Origin: Modicisalibacter coralii
GTDB taxonomy: Bacteria; Pseudomonadota; Gammaproteobacteria; Pseudomonadales; Halomonadaceae
Length of the DNA stretch: 62,641 nt
Direction: 5' to 3'
Assembly: GCF_004117855.1 (NCBI RefSeq)
Contig: NZ_QWBW01000011.1
Coordinates: forward strand, 401-63,041
This document shows positions 9,999 to 22,682 of this stretch, piece after piece. The position numbers were made by a program, and so were the translations under genes. The notes under the pieces are model-generated. The model saw only the letters and a list, made by a program, of their open reading frames with translations, searched no databases and was not told the origin of the DNA. The stretch's first letter is position 1; each line of letters begins with the position of its first letter.

Positions 9999-10033
9999 GC
10001 GCGGTGGTCCGGGAAGGCGAAAAATTTCTGCGT

Positions 10034-10039
10034 TATAGT
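10034..10039 (+). promoter_or_regulatory. Candidate -10 box for trkH
   Basis: TATAGT lies 37 bases before the trkH ATG in the short divergent spacer. No convincing -35 is seen. Confidence 0.35.
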
Positions 10040-10075
10040 TGCCGCCCAAACACAGGGAATCAAGGGATCGACCGA

Positions 10076-11554
10076 ATGGCTTCACTCGCGATGCCGCGGA
10101 TGGCGCTTGCGCCGTGGGCACCGGTGGTCAGGGTACTGGCGGTGTTGTGGCTGGTGCTGGCCGCCTTCATGGTGATGCCCTGGCTGGTGCTGATCACCGA
10201 GGGCGACCCCGATGCGCGGGCCTTTGCGGTATCGCTGGCGATCATTCTGGCCACGGTGGCCATGGCGCTGCTGCTGACCCGGCGGGTGCCGATCGAGCTC
10301 AAGCCGCGCCAGATGTTCGTGCTGACCACACTGAGCTGGGTCACGGTGAGCGGTTTCGCCAGCCTGCCGCTGGTACTGGGCGCGCCGCAGCTGTCGTTCG
10401 CCGATGCGGTCTTCGAGTCGATCTCGGCGATCACCACCACCGGCTCGACGGTACTCGTGGGGATCGAGCGGCTGTCCGATGGTCTCAAGCTGTGGCGGGG
10501 CATGATGCAGTGGCTGGGCGGCATCGGCATCATCGTCATGGCGATCGCGATACTGCCGTTTCTCAAGGTCGGTGGCATGCGGTTGTTCCATACCGAGTCC
10601 TCCGACTGGTCCGACAAGGTGATGCCGCGCACCGGCGGTATCGCCAAGGCGACCATGAGCGTCTACCTGGGGCTGACCGGCGCGGCGGTGCTCTGTTACT
10701 GGCTGGCGGGGATGCTGCCACTGGATGCGGTGGTGCTGGCGATGACCTCGCTGTCGACCGGGGGCTTCGCCAATTCCGACGCCTCGTTCGGCGCCTATGC
10801 CCAGCAGCCGGTGCTGCTGTGGCTGGGCACGCTGTTCATGCTCAGCGGCGCGCTGCCGTTCGTGCTCTACATTCGCGCGGCGCGCGGCTCGCCCGGGGTG
10901 CTGTGGAACGACCAGCAGGTGCGCGGCATGCTGCTGCTGTTGGTGCTGGCCATCGTGGCGCTGACCCTCTACCGGGTGCTGCAGGGCACGCCGGCCTTCG
11001 AGGCGCTGACCCAGGTGAGCTTCAACGTCGTTTCGGTGGTCACCACCACTGGTTACGCCTCGGACGACTACACCCAGTGGGGCGCGTTTCCGATCGTCGC
11101 CTTCTTCTATCTGACCTTCGTCGGCGGCTGCAGCGGTTCGACCAGCGGTGGGATGAAGATCTTCCGCTTCCAGATCGCCCTGCTGACCCTGCGCAACCAG
11201 CTGCGCTTCCTGATCCACAGCAACGGGGTGTTCGCCCAGCGTTACAACGGCAGCATCCTCAACGAGGAGATCGGCCGTGGCGTGGTGGCGTTCTCGTTCT
11301 TCTTCTTCCTCACCGTGGCCGGCATCGCGCTGGGGCTGTCGATGCTGGGGCTCGATCTGGTGACGGCGCTGTCCGGGGCGGCGACCGCGGTGGCCAACGT
11401 CGGCCCCGGACTCGGCGACATCATCGGTCCGGCCGGCAACTTCGCCACGCTGCCCGACGCCGCCAAGTGGCTGTTGTGCGTGGGCATGCTGATGGGGCGG
11501 CTGGAGATTCTGACGGTGTTGGTGCTGCTGACGCCGATGTTCTGGAGGAAATAG
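10076..11554 (+). CDS. trkH: Trk potassium uptake transmembrane subunit
   Basis: 492 residues from the ATG at 10076, the family's usual length; the frame runs upstream to 9986 but through the promoter region. It shows the four pore-loop signatures of TrkH/TrkG: TTTGSTV, STGGFANS, TTTGYASD and the GNFATLP region preceded by NVGPGLG, between many hydrophobic segments. It forms the membrane channel of a Trk system that takes up K+ with a cytoplasmic NAD(H)/ATP-binding TrkA partner (not in this window). K+ uptake is a first response to osmotic upshift in halophiles, fitting the inferred host. Confidence 0.95.
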   Translation: MASLAMPRMALAPWAPVVRVLAVLWLVLAAFMVMPWLVLITEGDPDARAFAVSLAIILATVAMALLLTRRVPIELKPRQMFVLTTLSWVTVSGFASLPLVLGAPQLSFADAVFESISAITTTGSTVLVGIERLSDGLKLWRGMMQWLGGIGIIVMAIAILPFLKVGGMRLFHTESSDWSDKVMPRTGGIAKATMSVYLGLTGAAVLCYWLAGMLPLDAVVLAMTSLSTGGFANSDASFGAYAQQPVLLWLGTLFMLSGALPFVLYIRAARGSPGVLWNDQQVRGMLLLLVLAIVALTLYRVLQGTPAFEALTQVSFNVVSVVTTTGYASDDYTQWGAFPIVAFFYLTFVGGCSGSTSGGMKIFRFQIALLTLRNQLRFLIHSNGVFAQRYNGSILNEEIGRGVVAFSFFFFLTVAGIALGLSMLGLDLVTALSGAATAVANVGPGLGDIIGPAGNFATLPDAAKWLLCVGMLMGRLEILTVLVLLTPMFWRK

Positions 11555-11586
11555 CCGGAACTGGCTGCGCTCGGTCATGCGTCGTT

Positions 11587-11646
11587 AAAAATCAGCTCGG
11601 ATTGCTCATTTAACACCCAGTAAACTCCGCATCCTCGCTGATTTTT
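11587..11646. terminator. Long inverted repeat between convergent genes
   Basis: AAAAATCAGC (11587-11596) and GCTGATTTTT (11637-11646) form a perfect 10-bp inverted repeat, with partial pairing continuing inward (CGGAT against ATCCTCG). The A-tract/T-tract ends make it a good bidirectional terminator between trkH and the acyltransferase gene. The arrangement resembles a dispersed intergenic element; no second copy is visible here. Confidence 0.55.
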
Positions 11647-11690
11647 GCCTCGCCTGACCGTCGCTCGCCAAGTTCTCTAGCGGTTAGCCT

Positions 11691-12857
11691 TCAGTCGTTG
11701 CTGTTGGCTCGTCCGGCGCGGTTGAGCACCGGGTTGGCGTATTGGGCGAGCCACCAGTCGCGCAGTTCGTCGGGTACGCCGGCCAGGCGTTCGTCGAAGC
11801 GCCGACGGTCGGCGTCGGTCACCTCGGAGAGATCGACCAGGTCGGGTGCCAGGCCGCTGGCTTCCAGGGCCATCTGGTGGCTGGGGAATAGTCGGTAGCC
11901 ACTGAGCACCTGGCGGTCGATCTCGGCGGCCACCGCATCCGGGCTGGCGAACTCGCTCTCCAGCGGGGTGCCGAAGGTCAGCTTGATGCGCCCCTTGTAG
12001 CCGGTGATGCCGGCGACGATCGAACGGATGTCCTCGAACTCGACCTTCTCGTAGCGGCCCGCGGTATGGACGGCGTGCAGCTCGCGCGCCTTCTGCAGGT
12101 CGCAGGGGTCGTACTCGTAGCTGATCGACACCGGCACCAGGCGCAGTTCGCGGATGGCCTCGGCGAAATCGGCGTTCTTGTCCTCCTGGCGGCGCGCCAT
12201 GGTCAGCATCTTGATGATCGCCGCATCGGAGCGGTCGATGCCGTTCTTGGCGCGCCCCTCGCGTTGGGCCAGCCAGACCGGCTGGTTGTCGACGCTGATC
12301 GAGTGGCGGATGTAGTTGGAGAGTGTCTGGTAGGCGGCCAGCATGGCGCGCTTGCCGCGGGCCGAGCGGGGTACGATGAAGCTCTTGTTGAGACGCATCA
12401 GGTCGGTGACGAAGGGCTTCTGGAGCAGGTTGTCGCCGATGGCGATGCGCACCGTGCTGCGCCCGGCCTGATAGAGCGCGTAATTGACGAAGGCCGGGTC
12501 GAGGGCGATGTCGCGATGGTTGCCGATGAACAGGTAGGCGCGCTGCGGGTCCAGCGCCTCGAGCCCGGCGACCTCGAAGGCATCGGTGGTGTTGGCGAGC
12601 ATGCGCCGCATGTAATGGGCGATGTGATCCTGGAAATCGCCCACGCTGGCGATGCCGCGCATCTGCCGCTGCAGGCCGAAGCCGGCCAGACGCCGGGCCA
12701 GCCAGGGCGCATGGCGTGACAGGCGGGGCAGGCGGTAGCGGGTGATGGCGTCGAGGAACTCGCGGTCGTGGGCGAGCCGGTCGAGCACGCCGGGCACCTC
12801 ATCGTCGTGATAGGGCCGGATCTTGTCGAAGGTATCGGGGGTGAGCTGTCGTGTCAT
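11691..12857 (-). CDS. PlsC-family acyltransferase
   Basis: 388 residues. It carries the acyltransferase motif GNHRDIALDPAF (block I, spaced H-x5-D rather than the usual H-x4-D), a PRSARG segment and WLAQREGRAKNG, matching blocks of glycerolipid acyltransferases. It likely acylates lysophosphatidate or a related lipid at the inner membrane, although no membrane segment is obvious. Its ATG overlaps the rdgC stop by 4 bases (ATGA), so it is translationally coupled to rdgC. The substrate is inferred from the family only. Confidence 0.85.
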   Translation of the reverse strand: MTRQLTPDTFDKIRPYHDDEVPGVLDRLAHDREFLDAITRYRLPRLSRHAPWLARRLAGFGLQRQMRGIASVGDFQDHIAHYMRRMLANTTDAFEVAGLEALDPQRAYLFIGNHRDIALDPAFVNYALYQAGRSTVRIAIGDNLLQKPFVTDLMRLNKSFIVPRSARGKRAMLAAYQTLSNYIRHSISVDNQPVWLAQREGRAKNGIDRSDAAIIKMLTMARRQEDKNADFAEAIRELRLVPVSISYEYDPCDLQKARELHAVHTAGRYEKVEFEDIRSIVAGITGYKGRIKLTFGTPLESEFASPDAVAAEIDRQVLSGYRLFPSHQMALEASGLAPDLVDLSEVTDADRRRFDERLAGVPDELRDWWLAQYANPVLNRAGRANSND

Positions 12858-13780
12858 GGTGTCGTCGCGGCGGGAGCGGCCTCGCCGCCCAGCCAGTCGA
12901 TGAGTTGTTCGGTGGTGCGGGTCAGCACCTGGGCCATCAGCAGGAAGTCGGTTTCCAGACGCAGCACGGGGTCGTCGTCGGTCTCGGTATCGGCGGCCTC
13001 GTCGAGCACCGCGTCGGCGAAGCGCAGCGACTTGAGCGCGAGATCGTCGTGGAGCACCAGCGAGAGCGACTCGTCGACGGTCAGCGCCAGGCGCGTGACC
13101 TGACGGCCAGCCTCGAGGGCGGTCTGGATCTCCTCGCCGTCGAGGTCGACCTGGCGGCCCCGCAGCACGCTTTCGTCACCGGTCGCCTTGAGTTCGACCT
13201 GATCGCCGAGCTCCAGCCCCGCGGGGCGTTCGTCGGGCTGCTTGAGCCAGTCGGTCATGGCGCGCACCGGTGTTGTCCGGGTGGCGAGCGGCGTGACCTT
13301 GAGCGAGCCGAGCGTCTGGCGCAGCAGGTCGAGGATGTCCTCGGCGCGGGCGCGGCTGGAGGCGTTGACGCCGATCAGCGCGTTGCGCGTGTCCCACCAG
13401 AGGTCGACGCGCTGGGTGCGCACGAAGGCGCGCGGCAGGAACTCCTCGTAGATCTGCTCCTTGAGGGCCTGTTTTTCCTGACGACGCAGCGGGCGGCCTT
13501 CCTGACCCTCGCGGTCGGCGACGCGCGTTTCGAGTTCCTCGCGGACCACGGACGCCGGCAGCAGGCGTTCCTGGCGCAGTGCGGCGAGCAGGCGGTGCCC
13601 CTGGAGTTCGTGCACGTGCTGCTGGCCGTTGCGGCCGGCCGGCGTGCTCCAGCCCAGGCGTTTGGCTTCACTGCCGCCCAGCGGCCGGAAACCGTTCTCG
13701 TCGAGCGCCGACTCCAGCTCGTCGCGGGTCAGCGAAGGGGCGTCGTGCAGGCGATATAAATGCAAGTGCTTGAACCACAT
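12854..13780 (-). CDS. rdgC: Recombination-associated protein RdgC
   Basis: 308 residues from the ATG at 13780 (MWFKHLHLYRL, the characteristic RdgC start), the usual family length. RdgC is a ring-shaped dimer that binds double-stranded DNA without sequence specificity and restrains RecA filament activity. Conserved internal segments include FVRTQRVDLWWDTRNALIGV and LETDFLLMAQVL. Upstream ATG/GTG codons to 13807 lack support. It is the first gene of a two-gene unit with the acyltransferase. Confidence 0.94.
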   Translation of the reverse strand: MWFKHLHLYRLHDAPSLTRDELESALDENGFRPLGGSEAKRLGWSTPAGRNGQQHVHELQGHRLLAALRQERLLPASVVREELETRVADREGQEGRPLRRQEKQALKEQIYEEFLPRAFVRTQRVDLWWDTRNALIGVNASSRARAEDILDLLRQTLGSLKVTPLATRTTPVRAMTDWLKQPDERPAGLELGDQVELKATGDESVLRGRQVDLDGEEIQTALEAGRQVTRLALTVDESLSLVLHDDLALKSLRFADAVLDEAADTETDDDPVLRLETDFLLMAQVLTRTTEQLIDWLGGEAAPAATTP

Positions 13781-13960
13781 GGCGTCGTCCCCAGGCAAAG
13801 GACGCACATTATGGCGAATTGGTCCCTTCCCTACCAGTCGTCATGCGCCGACCTACCACGGAAGTCGAGGGTGGCCGGGGTTTGAAACCAACGTTTGTTA
13901 CGGGGCGGGGCGCTGGCTAGAATCGTGACATTTACTGACCCGGCAAAGGATCGTCTCGTC

Positions 13961-14395
13961 ATGGACCAACGCATTGCCCGCTCGACCCTTCGTGTGCGCG
14001 GCTTTCATCTCGACGGTTATCAGCACGTCAACAACGCCCGTTACCTGGAGTTCCTGGAGGAGGGGCGCTGGGCCTACTTCGAGAAGCAGTTCGATCTGGC
14101 CAAGTTGTTCAACGAGGGCCTGGCGGCGGTGGCGGTCAACCTCAACATCAATTACCGGCGGGCGGCGGTGATGCACGACGAACTCGAGATCCTCACCTCG
14201 CTGTCGTCGCTCAACCACCGCAGCGCGGTGATTCATCAGGTCATCAACCGGATCGCCGATGGCAAGCGCATCGCCGATGCCGACTTCACCTTCGTGCTGC
14301 TCGATACCCGCAGCGGGCGTGCCATGGCGATCGACGGCGAGTTGCGCGAGACCCTGCAGCGCCACGTGCTCGACGCCCCCGCCGGCACCGAGTGA
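13961..14395 (+). CDS. Hotdog-fold acyl-CoA thioesterase (4HBT/YbgC type)
   Basis: 144 residues from the ATG at 13961 with AAAGGA at 13945-13950. The hotdog motif GFHLDGYQHVNNARYLEFL near the N-terminus contains the HVNNARY signature of 4-hydroxybenzoyl-CoA-thioesterase-like enzymes. It probably hydrolyses acyl-CoA thioesters in the cytoplasm; the physiological substrate is not visible. The frame upstream to 13895 is not used because the ATG has the better RBS and homologues start with short N-termini. Monocistronic, 158 bases before gyrA. Confidence 0.88.
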   Translation: MDQRIARSTLRVRGFHLDGYQHVNNARYLEFLEEGRWAYFEKQFDLAKLFNEGLAAVAVNLNINYRRAAVMHDELEILTSLSSLNHRSAVIHQVINRIADGKRIADADFTFVLLDTRSGRAMAIDGELRETLQRHVLDAPAGTE

Positions 14396-14428
14396 GTCGC
14401 CCCGGCGCTGCCTAAATCGCCGTCACGA

Positions 14429-14437
14429 TGGTATAAT
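14429..14437 (+). promoter_or_regulatory. gyrA promoter, extended -10
   Basis: TGGTATAAT is a perfect extended -10 element (TG at 14429-14430, TATAAT at 14432-14437), 117 bases before the gyrA ATG. The -35 region is weak, as expected for an extended -10 promoter. Confidence 0.6.
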
Positions 14438-14553
14438 CTCGCGATTCCCGGGCTACCGCGAATCCCTTCGTCGGGCGCACCCGGCGTGCGGATGTCGTTC
14501 GCCGGCTGCAACGCCGGGGCTTACCAGTCGCAGTGCAAAGGATTTGACCACAC

Positions 14554-17268
<2,715 letters not shown>

Positions 17269-17284
17269 TCGCCTGACCGATTGC

Positions 17285-17306
17285 GACCGCCGCCTCTGCG
17301 GCGGTC
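17285..17306 (+). terminator. gyrA terminator
   Basis: GACCGCCGC (17285-17293) pairs with GCGGCGGTC (17298-17306) around a 4-nt loop, followed by GTTCTTC. It lies between gyrA and serC and so may only partly uncouple them. Confidence 0.7.
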
Positions 17307-17337
17307 GTTCTTCAAGAACCAGTGAGACCCAACGCTG

Positions 17338-18420
17338 ATGACACGTCACCATAACTTCTGCGCCGGACCGGCGGCGCTGCCGACCCCGGTGCTCGAGCGG
17401 GCCCGGGAGGAAATGCTCGACTATCGGGGCCATGGCCTGTCGGTCATGGAGATGAGCCACCGCAGTCCGACCTTCGAGGCCATCGCCGCCCGTGCCGAGC
17501 GCGATCTGCGCGACCTGCTGGCGATTCCCGACGACTACAGCGTGCTGTTCATGCAGGGCGGAGCCTCGCTGCAGTTCGCCTGCGTGCCGCTCAACCTGCT
17601 GGGGCCGGGCGGCACGCCCAACTACCTGGACACCGGCATCTGGTCGACCAAGGCGATCAAGGAGGCCGAGCACCTGGCCGGCGCGCACCTCGCCGCCAGC
17701 TCGCGGGATGCCGGCTATGCGCGGGTGCCGGGGCGCGAGGCCGTGCAGCTCTCCGCCGATGCCGCCTATCTGCACTATTGCCACAACGAGACCATCGGCG
17801 GCCTGGCCTACGATTACGTGCCCGAGGTCGAGGTGCCGCTGGTCTGCGACATGTCCTCGTCGATCCTCTCCGGCCCGCTCGACGTGTCGCGTTACGGGGT
17901 GATCTACGCCGGGGCCCAGAAGAACATCGGTCCGGCCGGGATCACCGTGGTGATCGTGCGCAACGACCTGCTCGACCGCGCGCTGGCCACGGCGCCGACG
18001 CTGCTCACCTACAAGGCCTTCGCCGATCACGGCTCGATGCTCAACACGCCGCCGACCTACGCCTGGTACCTGGCGGGCCTGGTGTTCGACTGGCTGAAGA
18101 ACGACATCGGCGGCCTGGACGCCATGGCGGCGATCAACCGGCGCAAGGCGGCGACGCTGTACGACGCCATCGACGCCAGCGACTTCTATGCCAACCCGAT
18201 CGCGCCGGCCAATCGCTCGCGCATGAACGTGCCGTTCACGCTGGCCGACGATGCGCTCAATGGCGTCTTCCTCGACGAGGCCGAGGCGGCGGGGCTGCTC
18301 AACCTCAAGGGCCACCGCAGTGTCGGTGGCATGCGGGCGAGCCTCTACAATGCGGTGACCCAGCAGGCGGTGGACGCCCTGGTGGACTTCATGGGCGATT
18401 TCGAGAAACGCCACGGTTGA
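17338..18420 (+). CDS. serC: Phosphoserine aminotransferase
   Basis: 360 residues, full length. A PLP-dependent class V aminotransferase that converts 3-phosphohydroxypyruvate and glutamate to phosphoserine in serine synthesis, and acts on 3-hydroxy-2-oxo-4-phosphobutanoate for pyridoxal phosphate. The N-terminal NFCAGPAALP motif and Lys195 in AQKNIGPAG (the PLP Schiff base) are present, along with NTPPTYAWYLAG. It is followed 13 bases later by pheA, giving an amino-acid biosynthesis operon. Confidence 0.97.
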   Translation: MTRHHNFCAGPAALPTPVLERAREEMLDYRGHGLSVMEMSHRSPTFEAIAARAERDLRDLLAIPDDYSVLFMQGGASLQFACVPLNLLGPGGTPNYLDTGIWSTKAIKEAEHLAGAHLAASSRDAGYARVPGREAVQLSADAAYLHYCHNETIGGLAYDYVPEVEVPLVCDMSSSILSGPLDVSRYGVIYAGAQKNIGPAGITVVIVRNDLLDRALATAPTLLTYKAFADHGSMLNTPPTYAWYLAGLVFDWLKNDIGGLDAMAAINRRKAATLYDAIDASDFYANPIAPANRSRMNVPFTLADDALNGVFLDEAEAAGLLNLKGHRSVGGMRASLYNAVTQQAVDALVDFMGDFEKRHG

Positions 18421-18433
18421 GCGGAGCCAGCTT

Positions 18434-19528
18434 ATGAGTGACGACACCCCCATCAATCTCGATGCGTTGCGGACCCGTATCGACCAGATCGACGGCGAGA
18501 TCCTGCGCCTGATCAGCGAGCGTGCCGAATGCGCCCAGCAGGTGGCGCGGGTCAAGACCGCCGAGGACCCCCAGGCGGTGTTCTATCGTCCCGAGCGCGA
18601 GGCCCAGGTGCTGCGCCGGATCATGGCGCTGAACAGCGGGCCGCTGGATGCCGAGGAGATGGCGCGCCTGTTCCGCGAGATCATGTCCGCCTGCCTGGCG
18701 CTGGAACAGCCGGTCAAGGTCGCCTACCTGGGTCCCGAGGGCACCTTCACCCAGCAGGCGGCGCTCAAGCACTTCGGGGAAAGCGCCAAGAGCCTGCCCA
18801 TGGCGGCGATCGACGAGGTGTTCCGCGAGGTCGAGGCCGGCGCGGTCCACTACGGCGTGGTGCCGGTGGAGAACTCCACCGAGGGCGTGGTCAACCATAC
18901 CCTCGACTCGTTCATGGACTCCGGTCTGCACATCAGCGGCGAGGTGGTGCTGCGCATTCACCACCATCTGCTGGTCGCCAATACCACGCGCCGCGACAAG
19001 ATCTCGCGCATCTACTCGCATCCACAGTCGTTCGCCCAGTGCCGCAAGTGGCTCGACGGCCACTACCCGCACGCCGAGCGCGTACCGGTGTCGTCGAACG
19101 CCGAGGCCGCGCGGCTGATCAAGAGCGAGTGGCACAGCGCGGCGATCGCCGGCGACATGGCCGCCAAGCTCTACGACCTCGAGAGAATCGCCGAGAAGAT
19201 CGAGGACCGCCCCGACAACTCCACGCGGTTTCTGATCATCGGCCACGAGGCGGTGCCGATGTGCGGCGACGACAAGACCTCGCTGGTGGTGGCGATGCGC
19301 AACCAGCCCGGGGCGCTGCACGACCTGCTCGAGCCCTTCCACCGGCACCAGATCGACCTGACCCGTCTCGAGACCCGGCCCTCGCGGACCGGCGTCTGGA
19401 ACTACGTGTTCTTCATCGACTTCAAGGGCCATCTCGACCAGCCGGAGGTGGCCGCCGTGCTCGACGAGGTGCGCCTGCGCGCCGCCGAGATGAAGGTGCT
19501 GGGTTCCTACCCGCAGGGTGTGCTGTAG
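18434..19528 (+). CDS. pheA: Bifunctional chorismate mutase / prephenate dehydratase
   Basis: 364 residues with three parts: an AroQ-type chorismate mutase (1-90; LRTRIDQIDGEILRLISER), prephenate dehydratase (about 95-275; YLGPEGTFTQQAA and NSTRFLIIG) and a C-terminal ACT domain (about 280-358) whose ETRPSR loop corresponds to the phenylalanine-binding ESRP motif. It makes phenylpyruvate from chorismate and is expected to be feedback-inhibited by phenylalanine. Its TAG stop directly abuts the ATG of the next gene. Confidence 0.97.
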   Translation: MSDDTPINLDALRTRIDQIDGEILRLISERAECAQQVARVKTAEDPQAVFYRPEREAQVLRRIMALNSGPLDAEEMARLFREIMSACLALEQPVKVAYLGPEGTFTQQAALKHFGESAKSLPMAAIDEVFREVEAGAVHYGVVPVENSTEGVVNHTLDSFMDSGLHISGEVVLRIHHHLLVANTTRRDKISRIYSHPQSFAQCRKWLDGHYPHAERVPVSSNAEAARLIKSEWHSAAIAGDMAAKLYDLERIAEKIEDRPDNSTRFLIIGHEAVPMCGDDKTSLVVAMRNQPGALHDLLEPFHRHQIDLTRLETRPSRTGVWNYVFFIDFKGHLDQPEVAAVLDEVRLRAAEMKVLGSYPQGVL

Positions 19529-21787
19529 ATGGCATCGAGCCAGGCACGGCGGCGCCCGGCGGCGCCCGACGAGCCGCGCATCCTGATCGTCGGCCTGGGC
19601 CTGATCGGTGGCTCGCTGGCCGCGGCGCTCAAGGCGAACGGCTTCGTCGGCGAGATCGTCGCCTGCGATCGCGACCCCGACGAGATCGCCCGTGGCATCG
19701 CCATGGGCGTGGTCGATGACGGCGGCACGCGGCTCGCCGACTGGGTGGCGTCGAGCAGCCTGGTGGTGCTCGCCGTGCCGGTGCTGGCCATGGAAGCGGT
19801 GATGCGCGAACTGGGTGCGCTGCTCACCGACCAGGTGGTCACCGACGTGGGCAGCACCAAGGTGGCGATTCGCGCCGCCGCCGAGCGGGTCTTCGGCGCG
19901 CTGCCGTCGCGCTTCGTGCTCGGCCATCCGATCGCCGGGTCCGAGAAGAGCGGGGTGGCGGCGTCCGATCCCGCGCTGTACCGCCATCACAAGGTGATTC
20001 TCACCCCCGCGCCCGACAGCGATCCGGCTGCGGTGAGGCGTGTCCGTGCCCTGTGGGCGGCCTGCGGTGCCGAGGTGCTGGAAATGGCGATCGAGCGCCA
20101 CGATCAGGTGCTGGCGCGGACCAGCCACCTGCCGCACCTGCTGGCCTTTTCGCTGGTCGACACCCTGGCGCGCCAGGACGAACGTCTCGAGATATTTCGC
20201 TATGCCGCCGGCGGGTTTCGCGACTTCACGCGGATCGCCGGCAGCGATCCGGTGATGTGGCGCGACATCTTCACCGCCAACCGCGACGCCGTGCTGGCGG
20301 CGCTGGACGATTTCGAGGCGGGCGTGGCGCGGCTGCGCACGGCGATCGTCGAGAGCGACGGCGATGCCATGCTGGCGACCCTGGATCGGGCCAGCCATGC
20401 CCGGCACTATTTCGACACCCTTCTGAATCAGACGAGATATCAGGCGATGGAACAACGCAACATCCGCTACCGGGTCAGCCCCGGGGGTGCCGTCCAGGGC
20501 ACCATTCGCGTGCCGGGCGACAAGTCGATCTCGCACCGTTCGATCATGCTCGGCGCGCTGGCCAACGGGGTGACCCAGGTCAAGGGCTTTCTGGAAGGCG
20601 AGGATAGCCTGGCCACCCTGCAGGCGTTCCGCGAGATGGGCGTGGCGATCGAAGGGCCGCACCAGGGCCGCGTGACCATTCATGGCGTGGGCATGCACGG
20701 CCTGCAGGCGCCCGCCGGGCCGCTCTACGTGGGCAATGCCGGCACCGCCATGCGGCTCTTTGCCGGGCTGCTCGCCGGGCAGGCCTTCGATACCGAACTC
20801 ACCGGCGATGCCTCGCTGACCAAGCGTCCGATGGGCCGGGTCGCCGATCCACTGCGCCGGATGGGCGCGGTGATCGAGACCGCCGAGGGCGGCCGTCCGC
20901 CGCTGACGATCCGGGGCGGGCAGCGGCTCGTCGGCATCGACTACGACATGCCCATGGCCAGTGCCCAGGTCAAGTCGTGCCTGCTGCTGGCCGGCATGTA
21001 CGCCGAGGGCACCACGCGGGTGCGCGAACCGGCACCGACCCGCGACCATACCGAGCGCATGCTCAACGGCTTCGGCTATCCGGTGCAGCGCGACGGCGAT
21101 CTGGCCTGGCTCGAGGGCGGCGGCACGCTCAGTGGCGGGCCGATCGACGTGCCCTCCGACATCTCCTCGGCGGCCTTCTTCCTGGTCGCCGCGGCGATCA
21201 CCCCGGGCGCCGACCTGACGCTCGAACACGTCGGCATCAATCCCACGCGGATCGGCGTGATCAATATCCTCGAGGCGATGGGCGCCGACCTCGAACTGCT
21301 CGACCCGCGCGAGGTGGGCGGCGAACCGGTGGCCGACATTCGCGTGCGCCATTCGGCCCTCAAGGGCATCGAGATCCCCGCCGATCAGGTGCCGCTGGCG
21401 ATCGACGAGTTCCCGGCGCTGTTCGTCGCCGCCGCCAACGCCGAGGGCACCACCCGCCTGCGCGGGGCCGCCGAGCTGCGCGTCAAGGAATCCGACCGTC
21501 TCGCGGCGATGGCCGACGGCCTGACGACCCTGGGCGTCGTCAACACGCTCCACGACGACGGCATCGACATCGTCGGTCGTGGCGGTTCGGGCGAGGGCGC
21601 CAACTACGGCGGTGGCCGGATCGACAGCCTGGGCGATCACCGCATCGCCATGGCCTTCGCCGTCGCCGCGCTGCGCGCCGGCGAAGCCGTGGTCATCGAC
21701 GACTGCAACAACGTCGCCACCTCGTTCCCCGGCTTCGTCGAACTGGCGCGCCGCGTCGGCCTACAACTCGAGGAGGAGACGGCATGA
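19529..21787 (+). CDS. aroA: Fused prephenate dehydrogenase / EPSP synthase (TyrA-AroA)
   Basis: 752 residues. Residues 1-306 are a prephenate dehydrogenase with Rossmann motif [14 protein letters not shown] and the [10 protein letters not shown] segment. Residues from about 307 are a full 5-enolpyruvylshikimate-3-phosphate synthase, beginning [20 protein letters not shown] and including GNAGTAMR and RVKESDR signatures. One polypeptide therefore covers the step before chorismate and the tyrosine branch after it. The internal Met307 could allow separate translation of AroA, but no RBS stands out. This fusion is known in pseudomonads and Halomonadaceae. Confidence 0.95.
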   Translation: MASSQARRRPAAPDEPRILIVGLGLIGGSLAAALKANGFVGEIVACDRDPDEIARGIAMGVVDDGGTRLADWVASSSLVVLAVPVLAMEAVMRELGALLTDQVVTDVGSTKVAIRAAAERVFGALPSRFVLGHPIAGSEKSGVAASDPALYRHHKVILTPAPDSDPAAVRRVRALWAACGAEVLEMAIERHDQVLARTSHLPHLLAFSLVDTLARQDERLEIFRYAAGGFRDFTRIAGSDPVMWRDIFTANRDAVLAALDDFEAGVARLRTAIVESDGDAMLATLDRASHARHYFDTLLNQTRYQAMEQRNIRYRVSPGGAVQGTIRVPGDKSISHRSIMLGALANGVTQVKGFLEGEDSLATLQAFREMGVAIEGPHQGRVTIHGVGMHGLQAPAGPLYVGNAGTAMRLFAGLLAGQAFDTELTGDASLTKRPMGRVADPLRRMGAVIETAEGGRPPLTIRGGQRLVGIDYDMPMASAQVKSCLLLAGMYAEGTTRVREPAPTRDHTERMLNGFGYPVQRDGDLAWLEGGGTLSGGPIDVPSDISSAAFFLVAAAITPGADLTLEHVGINPTRIGVINILEAMGADLELLDPREVGGEPVADIRVRHSALKGIEIPADQVPLAIDEFPALFVAAANAEGTTRLRGAAELRVKESDRLAAMADGLTTLGVVNTLHDDGIDIVGRGGSGEGANYGGGRIDSLGDHRIAMAFAVAALRAGEAVVIDDCNNVATSFPGFVELARRVGLQLEEETA

Positions 21788-22482
21788 CGGCATCCCGAGC
21801 GCAGCACCCGGTGCTCACCATCGACGGGCCGGGCGGCGCCGGCAAGGGCACGGTGAGCCGGCGGGTCGCCGAGCGGCTGGGCTGGCACCTGCTCGACTCC
21901 GGCGCGCTGTACCGACTCACCGCCCAGGCCGCGGCCAAGTATGGCGTGGCGCTGGACGACGTCGCCGGGCTGGCGCGGCTGGCCGAGACCCTGGACGTGG
22001 CCTTCATCGCCGAACAGGGGCGCGCCAACGTGCTGCTCGAGGGCGAGGACGTCGCGCAGACGATCCGCACCGAGGCGGTCGGCGAGCGGGCCTCCCAGGT
22101 GGCGGCTATCCCCGAGGTGCGCAGCGCGCTGCTGGCGCGCCAGCGCGATTTTCGCCAGCCGCCCGGCCTGGTGGCCGACGGCCGCGACATGGGCACGGTG
22201 GTCTTTCCGGACGCCGCGCTGAAGATCTTCCTCACCGCGAGCGCCGAGGAACGTGCCCGACGACGCCTGCTTCAGTTGCAGGAAGCGGGCGTGGATGCTA
22301 GTCTACCGAGTCTTTTGAAAGAGATTCAGGCTCGTGACGCGCGCGATACCCAGCGCGCCGTGGCGCCACTCAAACCGGCAGACGATGCCGTCGAGCTGGA
22401 CACCACCGAGCTGACGATACCGGATGTGGTCGATCACATTCTGCGACTGCTTGAAGATCGGGGTCTCGCGACCCAGCTTTGA
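21784..22482 (+). CDS. cmk: Cytidylate kinase
   Basis: 232 residues; the ATG overlaps the aroA stop (ATGA). P-loop GPGGAGKGT at 15-23, LLDSGALYR for CMP binding and [13 protein letters not shown] follow the Cmk pattern, as does the C-terminal [14 protein letters not shown]. The enzyme phosphorylates CMP and dCMP with ATP in the cytoplasm. It lies between aroA and rpsA, the widely conserved order. Confidence 0.97.
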   Translation: MTASRAQHPVLTIDGPGGAGKGTVSRRVAERLGWHLLDSGALYRLTAQAAAKYGVALDDVAGLARLAETLDVAFIAEQGRANVLLEGEDVAQTIRTEAVGERASQVAAIPEVRSALLARQRDFRQPPGLVADGRDMGTVVFPDAALKIFLTASAEERARRRLLQLQEAGVDASLPSLLKEIQARDARDTQRAVAPLKPADDAVELDTTELTIPDVVDHILRLLEDRGLATQL

Positions 22483-22682
22483 CGTGTCCCGATGCGATAA
22501 CGCTTCCGGCGCCCCCGGCCCGACGTGATGACGTGGCACCGGCAACCTGACGATTGCTTCCGAGAGCCGGTCCAGGTCGAACCAGCGCCAACGTCCCCGG
22601 GGATATGTAGAGTAGGCCCGCACTCGCTGGTGGTGCGGAGAGGGCGAATAATCGCCATTAACGTTGATCACGTAGGATGCTC

